Positions 8,023-16,578 of a stretch of DNA of 45,911 nt are shown piece after piece. The translations under genes were made by a program, and so were the position numbers. The notes beneath the pieces were generated by a model. The model was not told the origin of the DNA. It was given only the letters and a program-made list of their open reading frames with translations, and did not search any database. The first letter of the stretch is position 1, and each line of letters opens with the position of its first letter. Location: positions 1-45,911 of the forward strand of contig JABDNC010000285.1 in assembly GCA_013001165.1 (NCBI GenBank), in the 5' to 3' direction. This stretch comes from Erythrobacter sp. GTDB lineage: Bacteria; Pseudomonadota; Alphaproteobacteria; Sphingomonadales; Sphingomonadaceae.

Positions 8023-8373
8023 TCAGTCCTCGACGGCTTTCATGAGTCGCCGCTCGATCGGGGCGACGACGCCAGGCAGTTCATGGCCGCGCTTGAGGAT
8101 CTGGCCATGCTCGCCGAACAGGGTCCACATGCCCTGCTTGCCGCGCAGCGACGGCCGTTTCTCGATCCGTGCCTGCGGACGTTCGGCATGGCGCACGAAT
8201 GCAGCGAAGGTGGCCGCATCCTTGGTGAAATCCATCGCGTAGTCGCGCCATTGCCCGGCTGCGACCATGCGGCCGTACACGTCGAGAATTCGGGTTAGTT
8301 CTTCCCGCGTGAAACCGATCTGGTCGGGCTTGCGTCCGGGGAAAGATACGACCTTCGCGCTGCTGAAATTCAT
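8023..8373 (-). CDS. DUF2794 protein
   Basis: 116 residues. The core FTREELTRILDVYGRMVAAG, then QWRDYAMDF, is the hallmark of DUF2794, an alphaproteobacterial family without a known function. The C-terminal half is basic and has no transmembrane segment or signal peptide, so it is probably cytoplasmic. Its ATG shares one base with the stop of cysE (TGATG), so the two are translationally coupled. The co-transcribed gene order 9733-11004, hdaA, cysE, DUF2794 puts it at the end of the operon. Confidence 0.88.
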   Translation of the reverse strand: MNFSSAKVVSFPGRKPDQIGFTREELTRILDVYGRMVAAGQWRDYAMDFTKDAATFAAFVRHAERPQARIEKRPSLRGKQGMWTLFGEHGQILKRGHELPGVVAPIERRLMKAVED

Positions 8374-9074
8374 CAGTCGTCGGTACCGCTTCGCTGACCA
8401 GGTTCGGCTGCGGCGCGCAGCTCGGCGATTTCACCGCGCAGCGACTTCAACTCGCCCTCAAGCTTTTCGATGCAATCGCGGCCGACCTCGCGTGCCTCTT
8501 CACACGGATCATCGCAGGGCGTGCCGTAGGGCATGAATTCCTTCATCCATTCTTCGGCCGGCACCAGCGTACTGCGCGCCTTGAGGCCGATCATCGTCGC
8601 ACCTTCGGGCACCTCGTCGGTTACCACGGCATTCGCACCGATACGCGCGCGCCGACCCACCGTTATCGGACCGATGACCTGCGCACCCGAACCAATGATC
8701 ACATCGTCCCCGATCGTTGGGTGGCGCTTGCCGCCCTTGCCGTTGGTCGGGTTGGTCCCGCCGAGCGTCACGCACTGGTAGATGGTGACATTGTTGCCGA
8801 TCTCTGCGGTCTCTCCGATGACGGTGAAGCCATGGTCGATGAAGAAATTCCGGCCGATCTTGGCGCCCGGGTGGATATCAATCCCCGTCACCATGCGGCT
8901 CCAGTGATTGATCAGGCGGGCAAGGAAGAACAGGTCTGCCTCGAACAGCCAGTGTGCGGCGCGGTGATAGGCCAGCGCCCAGACACCCGGATAAAGCAGC
9001 ACTTCCCAGCGGCTGCGCGGTGCAGGATCGCGGGCCTTGATCGAGTCCAGATAGGCGATCAGCCGTTCCAACAT
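8373..9074 (-). CDS. cysE: Serine O-acetyltransferase
   Basis: CysE transfers acetyl from acetyl-CoA to L-serine, the first step of cysteine synthesis, in the cytoplasm. 233 residues. The N-terminal helical part (EVLLYPGVWALAYHRAAHWL) leads into the left-handed beta-helix: GIDIHPGAKIG, FFIDHGFTVIGETAEIG, VTIYQCVTLGGT, KRHPTIGDDVIIGSGAQVIG. The lack of a long N-terminal domain makes it the shorter EpsC-like type. The C-terminal tail is unusual: a CDDPC cluster followed by a short coiled-coil segment (LEGELKSLRGEIAELRAA). The tail is not needed for catalysis in the family as I know it. It overlaps DUF2794 by one base and lies 27 bp after hdaA. Confidence 0.95.
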   Translation of the reverse strand: MLERLIAYLDSIKARDPAPRSRWEVLLYPGVWALAYHRAAHWLFEADLFFLARLINHWSRMVTGIDIHPGAKIGRNFFIDHGFTVIGETAEIGNNVTIYQCVTLGGTNPTNGKGGKRHPTIGDDVIIGSGAQVIGPITVGRRARIGANAVVTDEVPEGATMIGLKARSTLVPAEEWMKEFMPYGTPCDDPCEEAREVGRDCIEKLEGELKSLRGEIAELRAAAEPGQRSGTDD

Positions 9075-9101
9075 GGCCTCAATCCTTCCATTTTAGTCCA
9101 T

Positions 9102-9713
9102 TCAAAGCAAGCGGGCCTGCTCGGGGCCTTGCACAGCGTCGAGCGCGTCGCGCCAGATCGACATGGTGGCAGGTACCTTGCGTTCAAGGCTGAGCCGGTC
9201 GATTTCCGCCACGATCCGCTCGATAGCGGCGTAGCTGCGCTCCATTCTGGGTACGAGATAGGCGGGCGCGCCCTCGCCTAGCGCGAGGCCGCGCTGTGCT
9301 GCATGGCTCAGCATGAGCTGTGCGGCCATATCATCGTCCGGAGGCGCGATTTCGAGCTGGAGAGCGGCTCCCATCCGGCTACGCAAATCGGGCAGCTCGA
9401 TCTCCCAGCCCTTCGCATCGACCGTGAGCAATAGCGGGTAACCGTCCTCGCGCGCGCGGTTCCATGCGTGGAATATCTCGGTTTCATCCTTCGTATCGGC
9501 ATCGTCGATCGCCCCGCCTCCGGTGTGCGAGGCGAACCAGCGTGCGAAAAGCGATTTGCCCGCGCGCGGCGGTCCGGCAAGGATCGCGGTCCCGAAGGGC
9601 CAGTCCTGCGATGCAGCCAGCGCCTCGGCGACTGCCCGGTTGCTTTCGCCGATAATGATGCTGTCCGGCCCCTCGGAACCGGAATGCGTAAGCGGAAGCG
9701 CGATCTGGCTCAT
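9102..9713 (-). CDS. hdaA: HdaA-like DnaA-inactivation regulator
   Basis: 203 residues, a DnaA-like AAA+ ATPase without the DNA-binding domain. The Walker A motif GPPRAGKS is at residues 47-54, the Walker B-like segment is AIDDAD, and the C-terminal part carries helices typical of the AAA+ lid. It begins MSQIALPLTHSG, typical of Hda/HdaA, where a QL/IxLPL segment binds the sliding clamp. HdaA promotes ATP hydrolysis by DnaA and so limits re-initiation of replication. The neighbour arrangement (hyp-hdaA near purM and purN) is one I associate with alphaproteobacteria. No alternative is likely. Confidence 0.88.
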   Translation of the reverse strand: MSQIALPLTHSGSEGPDSIIIGESNRAVAEALAASQDWPFGTAILAGPPRAGKSLFARWFASHTGGGAIDDADTKDETEIFHAWNRAREDGYPLLLTVDAKGWEIELPDLRSRMGAALQLEIAPPDDDMAAQLMLSHAAQRGLALGEGAPAYLVPRMERSYAAIERIVAEIDRLSLERKVPATMSIWRDALDAVQGPEQARLL

Positions 9714-9732
9714 GCAGGCACCGTGTGCGCGA

Positions 9733-11004
9733 TCAGCGGCTGATCAAGAGCGCTGTCGCTCCCTGCTGGACAGTGAAGCCCTGCCCGCGCAGCGCCTCTG
9801 CAAGCTGACCGATCGAACCCGAATAGCTGACCGTCATGACCGACGTGCCGCCGATTGCGGTACTACGCACGCCGGTCGAGCGGACGCCGGGCGTAGCCCT
9901 GACCGCGGCAAGGACGCTGCCGAAGCTGGAGGCATCGGGCGTCTGGAACTGCACGGTGTAGAGCGCGACCGAACCTTCGGGCGGCGGTGCGGCAATAGGC
10001 GCAGCGCTGATCGCCCCACCGCTGGCCTCGGTCGGCTGCGACGCGACCTGAGCAAGCGCCTCATCCTGTGCCCTCAGGCGCCGGCCCAGTTCGACAAGGC
10101 GCGCGATCTCTGGATTGAGGTCGCCAGTCTTTACATTGAGCGTCGGGTCGGGCCTGATCGTGCCATCGGTCAGGGCGACCTGGAAGACGGCATCGAAACG
10201 GCGCACAGCCTGTTCGAGCATCGCGGGCAATTGCTCGGGGCTTTCCGCCCGCATCGTGAAACTGTCGAGATATTCGTTATCCGGCCCGTGCCTTGCCGTG
10301 AAGGTCCCCTCGATCGGCCCGCCGGGATACGAATAGCGCAGGTTGGCAATCGGGATGAGGACGTCGGCAGCACCGAAGGAATCGAGTATGTCGCGCCACC
10401 ACACGCGGCTGCGTCGGTTGGTCTGGCCATAAGTGAGCAGCAGCGATTCGCCGCCCGCACCGCTGGGCCGCACGTAATTCACGCTGCTTTGCCCTGCCTG
10501 GAATTCTGCCCATGCGCGCTGCCACGGGTTGCGTTGCTCATACATGAGCTGCGTTCCGCCCGACATCGTGACCGGGAGAAGCAGCATCGGCGCGCTGCGC
10601 CGCGACATGCCGTCATCGCCGAGATAGGAATTGGCCTTCTGGCGGTCGAAGATCACACCCAGCGTTGCGATGTAGCGCTTGGGCCCGATCCGCTCGCGCT
10701 GGACTACGATGGCAGAGACCATGCCCGAAATCTGCGAATCGGAGAGATTCGGGCCGTCCAGCTTCTCCCACGCCTTGACCTGCGCTTCCTTCCAGGCCTT
10801 TTCGCGGGCCTCGACACCTGTGTCCCCGCGCACGTCGACCTCGATATCGCTGACCTGAATGTCGCGCGATGCGGCAACTGCCGCGATACCGCGCTGGCCG
10901 CCGACCTGTGCCTGCGCCAGCCAGCCAGCCCCGCCTGCCAGCGCAATGCCGGAAGCGATCAGGGCGTAGCGGGCGCGCCGGGAAAGGGGAAAATTTGTCC
11001 GCAT
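9733..11004 (-). CDS. Exported protein, DUF2066-like, upstream of hdaA
   Basis: 423 residues. An N-terminal hydrophobic stretch (residues 12-33, [20 protein letters not shown]) is a signal peptide or anchor. Residues 45-125 ([12 protein letters not shown], then [16 protein letters not shown], then [15 protein letters not shown]) resemble DUF2066, a periplasmic family of unknown role. The middle holds a Trp-rich stretch ([13 protein letters not shown]) and a Pro/Ala-rich linker near residue 335. The last 85 residues ([12 protein letters not shown]... to GATALLISR) form a βαββ-like repeat. It starts 91 bp from the divergent purM and ends 19 bp from hdaA. Domain link is tentative; export is well supported. 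Confidence 0.75.
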   Translation of the reverse strand: MRTNFPLSRRARYALIASGIALAGGAGWLAQAQVGGQRGIAAVAASRDIQVSDIEVDVRGDTGVEAREKAWKEAQVKAWEKLDGPNLSDSQISGMVSAIVVQRERIGPKRYIATLGVIFDRQKANSYLGDDGMSRRSAPMLLLPVTMSGGTQLMYEQRNPWQRAWAEFQAGQSSVNYVRPSGAGGESLLLTYGQTNRRSRVWWRDILDSFGAADVLIPIANLRYSYPGGPIEGTFTARHGPDNEYLDSFTMRAESPEQLPAMLEQAVRRFDAVFQVALTDGTIRPDPTLNVKTGDLNPEIARLVELGRRLRAQDEALAQVASQPTEASGGAISAAPIAAPPPEGSVALYTVQFQTPDASSFGSVLAAVRATPGVRSTGVRSTAIGGTSVMTVSYSGSIGQLAEALRGQGFTVQQGATALLISR

Positions 11005-11095
11005 GGGCTATTCAGGCGGGCCTTTTGCCCAATCGGTTCGGGAAATCCAAGCGCATTTGCTGGAAATTCGGCGCGGAATGCGCAAGGGGGCAAAC

Positions 11096-12193
11096 ATGAG
11101 CAGCGACACGCCTTCCTATACCTACGAACAGGCCGGGGTTTCGATCGACGCGGGCAACCGCCTCGTCAAAGCGATCGGACCGCTGGTTAAGTCCACCATG
11201 CGCCCAGGCGCCGACGGCGAGATCGGGGGCTTCGGCGGCTTCTTCGATCCCAAGGCGGCGGGCTACAAGGATCCGCTGCTGGTGGCCGGCAATGACGGCG
11301 TGGGCACGAAGCTCAAGCTCGCCATCGACACCGACCGACACGACCATGTCGGCATCGACCTCGTCGCCATGTGCGTGAACGACCTGATCGTCCAGGGTGC
11401 GGAACCGCTCTTCTTCCTCGACTACTTCGCCACCGGCAAACTGGAAAACGGCGTTGCCGAGCGCGTGATCGCGGGCATCGCGGAAGGCTGCAAGCAGGCA
11501 GGCTGCGCGCTGATCGGCGGCGAGACTGCGGAAATGCCCGGCATGTATGCCAGCGGCGACTACGACCTTGCAGGCTTCTGCGTCGGTGCAGTGGAGCGCG
11601 GCGAACAGCTGACCGGAGAGCGCGTCGCTCCGGGTCACGTCCTGCTCGGCCTTGCCAGCTCGGGCGTGCATTCTAACGGCTTTTCGCTGGTACGCCGTCT
11701 TGCAGAGGACAAGGGCTGGAAGCTCGACCGTCCGGCGCTGTTCGATCAGGATCGGCTGCTGGTCGAAACCCTGCTCGAACCAACCCGCATCTATGTGAAG
11801 ACATTGCTGCCGCTCGTTCGCGACGGCCTGATCGACGCGATGGCGCATATCACTGGCGGCGGACTGCTCGAGAATATCCCGCGTGTCCTTCCCCAAGGCG
11901 CGCATGCCGAGGTCGATGCCGACAGCTGGGAACAGCCCGGGCTGATGGCCTTCCTGCAGGCGCAGGGCAATATCGAGCCCGGCGAGATGGCACGCACGTT
12001 CAATTGCGGCATCGGCATGGTGCTCGCAGTCGAACCGTCCAAGGTCGAACTCGTGCGCAGCCGTCTGGAAGACGCCGGCGAGCAGGTCCTCGCAGTCGGC
12101 CAGATTGTCGAGGGCGACAAGGGCTGCACCGTGCGCGGTTCTCACGGCACCTGGTCGGCCAAGGAAGACTGGGAGGCCGTGCACCTTGGCTAA
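11096..12193 (+). CDS. purM: Phosphoribosylformylglycinamidine cyclo-ligase
   Basis: PurM closes the imidazole ring in step five of de novo purine synthesis, using ATP. 365 residues, slightly longer than the usual 345. Features: [15 protein letters not shown] at the start, [43 protein letters not shown] and [16 protein letters not shown]. The start is ATG 11096, with AAGGGGG 5 nt before it; a longer frame from 11003 would add a basic stretch outside the family. The stop overlaps the downstream purN by 8 bp, so purM-purN are coupled. A common promoter must lie in the 91 bp shared with the divergent gene, where I see no clear box. Confidence 0.97.
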   Translation: MSSDTPSYTYEQAGVSIDAGNRLVKAIGPLVKSTMRPGADGEIGGFGGFFDPKAAGYKDPLLVAGNDGVGTKLKLAIDTDRHDHVGIDLVAMCVNDLIVQGAEPLFFLDYFATGKLENGVAERVIAGIAEGCKQAGCALIGGETAEMPGMYASGDYDLAGFCVGAVERGEQLTGERVAPGHVLLGLASSGVHSNGFSLVRRLAEDKGWKLDRPALFDQDRLLVETLLEPTRIYVKTLLPLVRDGLIDAMAHITGGGLLENIPRVLPQGAHAEVDADSWEQPGLMAFLQAQGNIEPGEMARTFNCGIGMVLAVEPSKVELVRSRLEDAGEQVLAVGQIVEGDKGCTVRGSHGTWSAKEDWEAVHLG

Positions 12194-13151
12194 CAAGGCC
12201 AAAGTCGCGATTTTCATTTCCGGGCGCGGCAGCAACATGGCCGCGTTGCTCTACGCCTCGTTCCTGCCCGGAGCCGCCTATGAAGTGGTTCTCGTGGCCG
12301 CCAACGATCCCGAGGCAGAGGGGCTGGCATTGGCGGCTGGCGAAGGCATTTCCACCTTTGCGCTTTCGCACAAAGGCATGCCGCGCGAGCAGCACGACGA
12401 AGCGATGGAGAAAGCCGCCCGCGATGCCGGGGCCGATTACATCGTGCTGGCCGGTTACATGCGCATCCTGACCGATGGTTTCGTGACGCGCTGGGAGGGC
12501 CGGATGCTCAACATCCACCCTTCCCTCCTGCCGAAGTATCCCGGCCTCGACACCCACCAGCGCGCTATCGATGCAGGCGATACGCACGGCGGCGTATCGG
12601 TGCATCTGGTAACGCCCGAACTCGATGCGGGCGAAGTCCTAGGCCAGATGGCGGTTTCGATCCGCGAAGGCGAAACCGCCGGCACGCTGGCCGAGCGCGT
12701 AAGATTTGCGGAGCATCAGCTCTATCCGCGCGTTGTCAGCGAATATGTGGGTCGCGAAAATGATCCTGAATATTTGCTCGGCAAGGTCCGGGAGCTTGCG
12801 CTCGCCCTACCCCAGACGCACGAGCGCGAAAGTCACGGTTCGCCCGGCTGGCGCGCGGGTAGCGAGAAATCGGGCAAGTACTTCGCCTATTTCAACGACC
12901 AGCACCACGGCAGCGAACATGTCGCCTTGCTCGTCAAGACGGGCAGCATGGACGAACTTCTCGACCTCGTCGAAGCGCAGCCGCAAGCTTATTTCAAGCC
13001 TGCCTATTACGGTGCAAGCGGGTGGATCGGCGTGATCCTCAACCGCCCTGGCCTCGACTGGGACCACGTTGCCGACTGGCTGGAACGCAGCTGGCGCAGC
13101 GTTGCACCGAAGAGTGCGACCAAGCTGCACAATGCGGCGGACCAGTTCTGA
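12186..13151 (+). CDS. purN: Phosphoribosylglycinamide formyltransferase fused to an MmcQ/YjbR domain, TTG start
   Basis: 321 residues; PurN alone is about 190-210. Residues 1-190 are Pur[12 protein letters not shown] near the start, catalytic Asn109 and His111 in [13 protein letters not shown], and Asp147 in [11 protein letters not shown], with the same spacing as the catalytic triad of the E. coli enzyme. It formylates GAR with 10-formyl-tetrahydrofolate. Residues about 196-321 are an MmcQ/YjbR (DUF419) domain: [17 protein letters not shown], then [18 protein letters not shown] and the terminal VAPKSATKL. That family has a DNA-binding-like fold of unknown role. The start is TTG 12186, with GGAGG at 12172-12176. 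A continuous frame argues against sequencing error. Confidence 0.93.
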   Translation: MANKAKVAIFISGRGSNMAALLYASFLPGAAYEVVLVAANDPEAEGLALAAGEGISTFALSHKGMPREQHDEAMEKAARDAGADYIVLAGYMRILTDGFVTRWEGRMLNIHPSLLPKYPGLDTHQRAIDAGDTHGGVSVHLVTPELDAGEVLGQMAVSIREGETAGTLAERVRFAEHQLYPRVVSEYVGRENDPEYLLGKVRELALALPQTHERESHGSPGWRAGSEKSGKYFAYFNDQHHGSEHVALLVKTGSMDELLDLVEAQPQAYFKPAYYGASGWIGVILNRPGLDWDHVADWLERSWRSVAPKSATKLHNAADQF

Positions 13152-13357
13152 TGCGCCGCCTCACGCCGTACATCTTCTTCCTGCTGGCGATCATGGCGTT
13201 CGCGATGATCGCATTCGACAAGGGTGAAAGCTGGCAGACCGAACAGGTCGACATTCTCGATGCGGTGCTCATCACGGCCGGAGTTCTCATCGGCGCTCAC
13301 CTCCTGCGCAAGCTCGCCGAGGTGCTTTACAAACGCTGGAAGTCGCCGCGCAAATGA
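13151..13357 (+). CDS. Small two-helix membrane protein of unknown function
   Basis: 68 residues with two hydrophobic segments (about 5-22 and 36-52) and a basic C-terminal end (LYKRWKSPRK). I do not recognise the family. Its ATG shares a base with the purN stop (TGATG) and its own stop overlaps the next gene (ATGA), so it lies between purN and a sulfotransferase in one operon and is probably translated from the same message. The predicted topology is N-in, C-in with a short loop (GESWQTEQVDI). An accessory role for the neighbouring sulfotransferase is possible but unproven. Confidence 0.7.
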   Translation: MRRLTPYIFFLLAIMAFAMIAFDKGESWQTEQVDILDAVLITAGVLIGAHLLRKLAEVLYKRWKSPRK

Positions 13358-14544
13358 ACCCTCAGCGTCCCCATCCCTTTACACGCTCGCGCTTTGCTAC
13401 TTGGCTGGACGGGCTGATTGAGAGGGTCTGGAAGAAGGGCTGGCAGGAAATGCCAGAATTCGATCCGGAATACCTCTGGAACATCGGGAGTCGCGGCTAT
13501 GGCGCACAAGACGAAGTTTCCATCCGCGATGAGGAAGACGTCGCCGACTTCAGGCTAAGGCTCGAGGTGCTTTGCCGGTCGCTTCGGGAAGAAGCACAGC
13601 TCAACGCGCTTGGTCACACCATGGCTTACGGACAGATTACCTCGGCGATCCGCAAGCGCCATGCGCTGGGCAAGCTGTGGCGCGAGCAGCCCGAGCTCGC
13701 CCGGACCGAAATCGCACCGCCCATCGTCGTGCTCGGCCAGATGCGCAGCGGGACCACTCGCGTCCAGCGCTTGCTGGCAGCCGATCCGCGCTTTTGCGGC
13801 ACGCGTTTCTGCAACAGCCAGGATCCCGTTCCTGCATCGCCCGACTTGAGGCCGGTGAAGGCCCGCGTCGCCCTAGCCATCGCCCATGCAGTCAACCCGT
13901 GGCTCGAAGCGATGCATCCCTTTGGCGCGACCCGCGTGGACGAGGAAATCGGCTGGCTGGCAGCGGCGCTCTCGCCTGCCGCCTTCGAGGCGCAATGGCG
14001 CATCCCCTCGTTCGTCGCTTTCAGCGAAGCGCGCGACGCCTCACCGGTTTATCGCGAATTCGCTCGGATATTGCGGACCGACGCGGCGGCGATGGCCAAC
14101 GCGGATCGGCCCAGAGTGCTGAAATGCCCGCAATTTGCCGAAGACATGGCCGCCCTGATTGCCGTATTTCCCGATGCACGCGTGATAGCATGCGAGCGCG
14201 ACAGCGAAAGCGTGCTTGCCAGCAGCGTCTCGATGGTTGCGAGCCAGATGGCGTTCCAGAGCGATCTCGGCGATGTCGAAGCGCTAGAAGCGGAATGGCG
14301 CAGGAAGATGGATCTACGAGCTCGGCGGATCGACGCATTCTCGGCCGATCCCGGTGCGGTTGCGGCGAAGGTGCACTTCGATGCGCTCAACGAAGATCCG
14401 ATAGCAGCTTTGGCAGATGCCTACAGCGCGCTCGGCAAAGACTTCGCTCCACATGCGCGCTCGGCTGCGGAAAGCGAATTGCAGCGGGCATCGCGCGACG
14501 GTCACGGACAACACAGGCGCCAGCTCGAGAATTTCGCATCTTGA
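13354..14544 (+). CDS. Sulfotransferase family protein
   Basis: 396 residues. Residues about 124-137 (VVLGQMRSGTTRVQRLLA) form the 5'-PSB loop that binds the 5'-phosphate of PAPS; residues near 273 (DARVIACERDSESVLASSVSM) fit the 3'-phosphate site. The N-terminal 120 residues are an all-helical region found in the large bacterial sulfotransferase_3 type. Such enzymes move sulfate from PAPS to a hydroxyl or amino group, but the acceptor cannot be read. The ATG overlaps the preceding stop (ATGA), so it belongs to the purM-purN transcript. Base use is like its neighbours and no transfer is evident. A convergent gene follows after 18 bp. Confidence 0.82.
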   Translation: MNPQRPHPFTRSRFATWLDGLIERVWKKGWQEMPEFDPEYLWNIGSRGYGAQDEVSIRDEEDVADFRLRLEVLCRSLREEAQLNALGHTMAYGQITSAIRKRHALGKLWREQPELARTEIAPPIVVLGQMRSGTTRVQRLLAADPRFCGTRFCNSQDPVPASPDLRPVKARVALAIAHAVNPWLEAMHPFGATRVDEEIGWLAAALSPAAFEAQWRIPSFVAFSEARDASPVYREFARILRTDAAAMANADRPRVLKCPQFAEDMAALIAVFPDARVIACERDSESVLASSVSMVASQMAFQSDLGDVEALEAEWRRKMDLRARRIDAFSADPGAVAAKVHFDALNEDPIAALADAYSALGKDFAPHARSAAESELQRASRDGHGQHRRQLENFAS

Positions 14545-14562
14545 GAATTCGTGATCTGGCCC

Positions 14563-14976
14563 TCAGGCCGCAACGGTCACCGCGAATTTAGGCAGGGTTA
14601 TTTGCTGTTGATCGCGCGTTACATCCACGCGGGAAATGCGGTTACCCTCGAATTCGACCTGCCAAAGCGCCAAACCGGCAACTTCGTCGAAGCGGCTTTC
14701 GAAATGACCGCGCACAAGGACGCTACCGCGATGATTATTCATCTCGTCGATGGTAAGCTTACGGTCGGGAAAACGCCGCGCGATCTCCGCCTCTATGCGC
14801 AGCAGCTCATCGCGACCGCGAATTTCGCGAAAATTCCCATCACGCACCTTAACGTCTTCGGCGAAGTATACCTCCGCGTCTTTGTAGTCGCGCGCGTTGA
14901 AACAATCCACGCAGTCACGGATGCACTGCTGGCGGGTCGCCTTTCGCGAGCTGAATTTGAAGACGCTCGAAAACAT
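14563..14976 (-). CDS. NTF2/SnoaL-like protein
   Basis: 137 residues from the ATG at 14976. A GTG at 14985 would add three residues; AGGG lies 10 nt upstream of the ATG, which I prefer. The fold is recognisable: helix with CIRDCVDCFNARDYKDAEVYF, RDGNFREIRGRDELL, then strands (MNNHRGSVLVRGHFESR and GLALWQVEFEGNRISRVDV). SnoaL/NTF2-like proteins form a cone-shaped pocket used by isomerases, hydrolases or non-catalytic binders. No catalytic residue set is clear and no neighbour hints at a substrate, so the role is unknown. It converges on the sulfotransferase gene. Confidence 0.78.
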   Translation of the reverse strand: MFSSVFKFSSRKATRQQCIRDCVDCFNARDYKDAEVYFAEDVKVRDGNFREIRGRDELLRIEAEIARRFPDRKLTIDEMNNHRGSVLVRGHFESRFDEVAGLALWQVEFEGNRISRVDVTRDQQQITLPKFAVTVAA

Positions 14977-15066
14977 GATGGGCACACCCTAACCCAGGAT
15001 GCGCCCATCACCTAACCCATTAACCTGTCTGCCGAAAATGAACCGGCAGAGGAAATTTGATTTCAA

Positions 15067-15489
15067 TCAACCGACGATTTCGTTCTCGTCGAAGAAGAAT
15101 TCGATCTCGATCTTTGCGTTTTCTTCGCTGTCCGAACCGTGGACCGAGTTGGCTTCAATCGACTCGGCATAGGTCTTGCGGATCGTGCCTTCGTCGGCGT
15201 CGGCCGGGTTGGTAGCGCCCATCACGTCGCGATTGCGCTTCACGGCGTCTTCGCCTTCGAGGACCTGCACGACGACCGGGCCGGAAATCATGAAGTCGAC
15301 CAGTTCACCGAAGAAGGGGCGTTCCTTGTGGACCGCGTAGAAGCCTTCGGCCTGTTCGCGGGTCATCTGGATGCGCTTCGAAGCGACGACACGCAGGCCG
15401 GCGTCTTCGAGCATCTTGGTGACGGCGCCGGTCAGGTTGCGGCGGGTGGCATCGGGCTTGATGATCGAAAAGGTGCGGGTAACCGCCAT
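15067..15489 (-). CDS. ndk: Nucleoside diphosphate kinase
   Basis: Ndk equalises NTP pools by phosphate transfer through a phospho-histidine. 140 residues, the family length. Start [20 protein letters not shown] (KPDA), then the catalytic His117 in NSVHGSDS; the [19 protein letters not shown] block is conserved. AAGGAA lies upstream of the ATG. It is the last gene of the leftward group and is separated from the upstream lipoprotein gene by 83 bp that holds a GC-alternating hairpin, so it may have its own promoter there. Confidence 0.97.
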   Translation of the reverse strand: MAVTRTFSIIKPDATRRNLTGAVTKMLEDAGLRVVASKRIQMTREQAEGFYAVHKERPFFGELVDFMISGPVVVQVLEGEDAVKRNRDVMGATNPADADEGTIRKTYAESIEANSVHGSDSEENAKIEIEFFFDENEIVG

Positions 15490-15531
15490 GATAATGTTCC
15501 TTGCGAATATCTTTGTAGGGGGAGAATGTTC

Positions 15532-15561
15532 TCGCGCGCGCCCCTAGCGCCGCGCGCGCGA
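15532..15561. repeat. Hairpin of alternating CG between the lipoprotein gene and ndk
   Basis: TCGCGCGCGC (15532-15541) pairs perfectly with GCGCGCGCGA (15552-15561) over a 10-base loop. No T-run follows on the minus strand, so it is not a classical terminator; it may still slow or end transcription of the lipoprotein gene, or protect the ndk message. Confidence 0.55.
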
Positions 15562-15572
15562 AGGGGCAAGAA

Positions 15573-16091
15573 TTAGTCGAAACCGCTCGCGATGCTGACC
15601 TGCCCTTCTGTAAGCGCCGAGACGCGTGTCACCTGAAGTGCAAAACTGGACTGCCGCTGGCGGTTCTCGCCGCCGAGCGTGGTGGTGGCTCCAGCCGAAA
15701 CCTCCACCTCCGGTTCGATCCCTGCATCGTGCGCCTGCTTCCGGTAGAATTCGACCACCTTCTCGCGCTCGTCCGAAGTGGTGAACTCCACTGTCACAAA
15801 AGCCCCGTCGCCCTGCTCCACACGGGTGGTGTTGGTCACGGTTGCGCCCGGATAGAGCGAGAAGGGTTCGGGCAGGCGTGCCTCCACCCTCTCGCCGGCC
15901 CGCATTGTCGTGGTCACGCCAGCCGCATCTGTATGGGTTGCCCGAACCTCGCCACTTTGCGGGTCGATATCGTAGGAACCGAGCGCCTCCTGCGCATCCT
16001 CGGATGTGCCATCGGCGGGCTCATCGCCCTGTTGCCCGCATGCTGACAGGGCAAGGACCAAGGCGACGGAGATTGAAAGAACGCTACGCAT
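15573..16091 (-). CDS. Predicted lipoprotein of unknown function
   Basis: 172 residues. Residues 1-18 form a lipoprotein signal with lipobox LSAC (Cys18) in MRSVLSISVALVLALSAC. The mature part starts with an acidic Gly/Ser/Asp-rich linker (GQQGDEPADGTSED). The rest is mainly beta strand: YPGATVTNTTRVEQGDG, VTVEFTTSDEREKVVEFYRKQAHDAG, then SSFALQVTRVS. The 'ready YPGA ... FYR' pattern resembles periplasmic domains of unknown function. I choose ATG 16091, which gives the signal; the longer frame from 16340 runs through holC. It follows holC by 40 bp in the same direction. Confidence 0.8.
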   Translation of the reverse strand: MRSVLSISVALVLALSACGQQGDEPADGTSEDAQEALGSYDIDPQSGEVRATHTDAAGVTTTMRAGERVEARLPEPFSLYPGATVTNTTRVEQGDGAFVTVEFTTSDEREKVVEFYRKQAHDAGIEPEVEVSAGATTTLGGENRQRQSSFALQVTRVSALTEGQVSIASGFD

Positions 16092-16131
16092 ACCCAACCG
16101 ACGGGCGAAAGCAGCGCAAGTTCCTGAAAGT

Positions 16132-16572
16132 TCAACGCCCCTCGCGCCAGCCGCCTTCCGGCGTCTGCTTGAAGATGCGGTTCTCGATATCGTCGCGGAC
16201 TGCGAGTTCACGCCACAGAGCGCGGGCGGCCTCGGTGGCATCGGCATCGAATAGCAGCATGGCCCTGTCGAACCGGGTCGCTTCGTCGCGCCATTGGCCA
16301 TCGGCGAGGATGGCCATGCGCGCTTCGTTCGGGGCTGCACAATCGGCAGATATCAGGATCGGCTGGCGAGTGGCGTGAGGCCCGTCGGCAGGACCATTGG
16401 CGAGGAAGCTGCCATTGCCATGCTGCCACAGGGCCTCGGAAAGATGCTCGCGCAGGCCTTCATCCGCAGCGACCACTACCAGCCGTTCGCCTGCCTGCAT
16501 GACCTTGCGGGCAAGTTTGACCACGGTCACGTCGACCGGATCGCGGCTGAGCTGGTAGAAATCGACGAGAAT
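16132..16572 (-). CDS. holC: DNA polymerase III chi subunit, probable ATT start
   Basis: Chi links the clamp loader to single-strand binding protein at the replication fork. 146 residues from ATT at 16572 give MLVDFYQLSRDPVDVTVVKLARKV, matching the family N-terminus (xVDFYQLSRDPV). The first GTG in this frame, at 16530, would cut off that conserved block. No ATG/GTG/TTG lies between the in-frame TAG upstream and the VDFYQLS codons; AAAGGGG at 16579-16585 ends 6 nt before ATT. Further features: ERLVVVAADEGLREHLSEALW, then RAMLLFDADATEAARALW. Internal GTG starts would give 132 residues. It is 25 bp downstream of the DUF2256 gene, in the pepA operon. Confidence 0.8.
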   Translation of the reverse strand: MLVDFYQLSRDPVDVTVVKLARKVMQAGERLVVVAADEGLREHLSEALWQHGNGSFLANGPADGPHATRQPILISADCAAPNEARMAILADGQWRDEATRFDRAMLLFDADATEAARALWRELAVRDDIENRIFKQTPEGGWREGR

Positions 16573-16578
16573 GACCTG

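Noticed and set aside
9167-9183. TGGCAGGTACCTTGCG, a sigma-54-like match on the plus strand
   Set aside because: It has the right GG/GC spacing but a weaker -24 box, lies inside hdaA and points against it with no gene start downstream.
9523-11190. A 555-residue plus-strand frame opposite hdaA and the DUF2066-like gene
   Set aside because: It crosses the purM start and opposes two well supported genes; composition is that of an antisense shadow.
15490-15572. An SOS box near ndk (GTTC repeats)
   Set aside because: The GTTC words lack the N7 spacing of the alphaproteobacterial LexA site.
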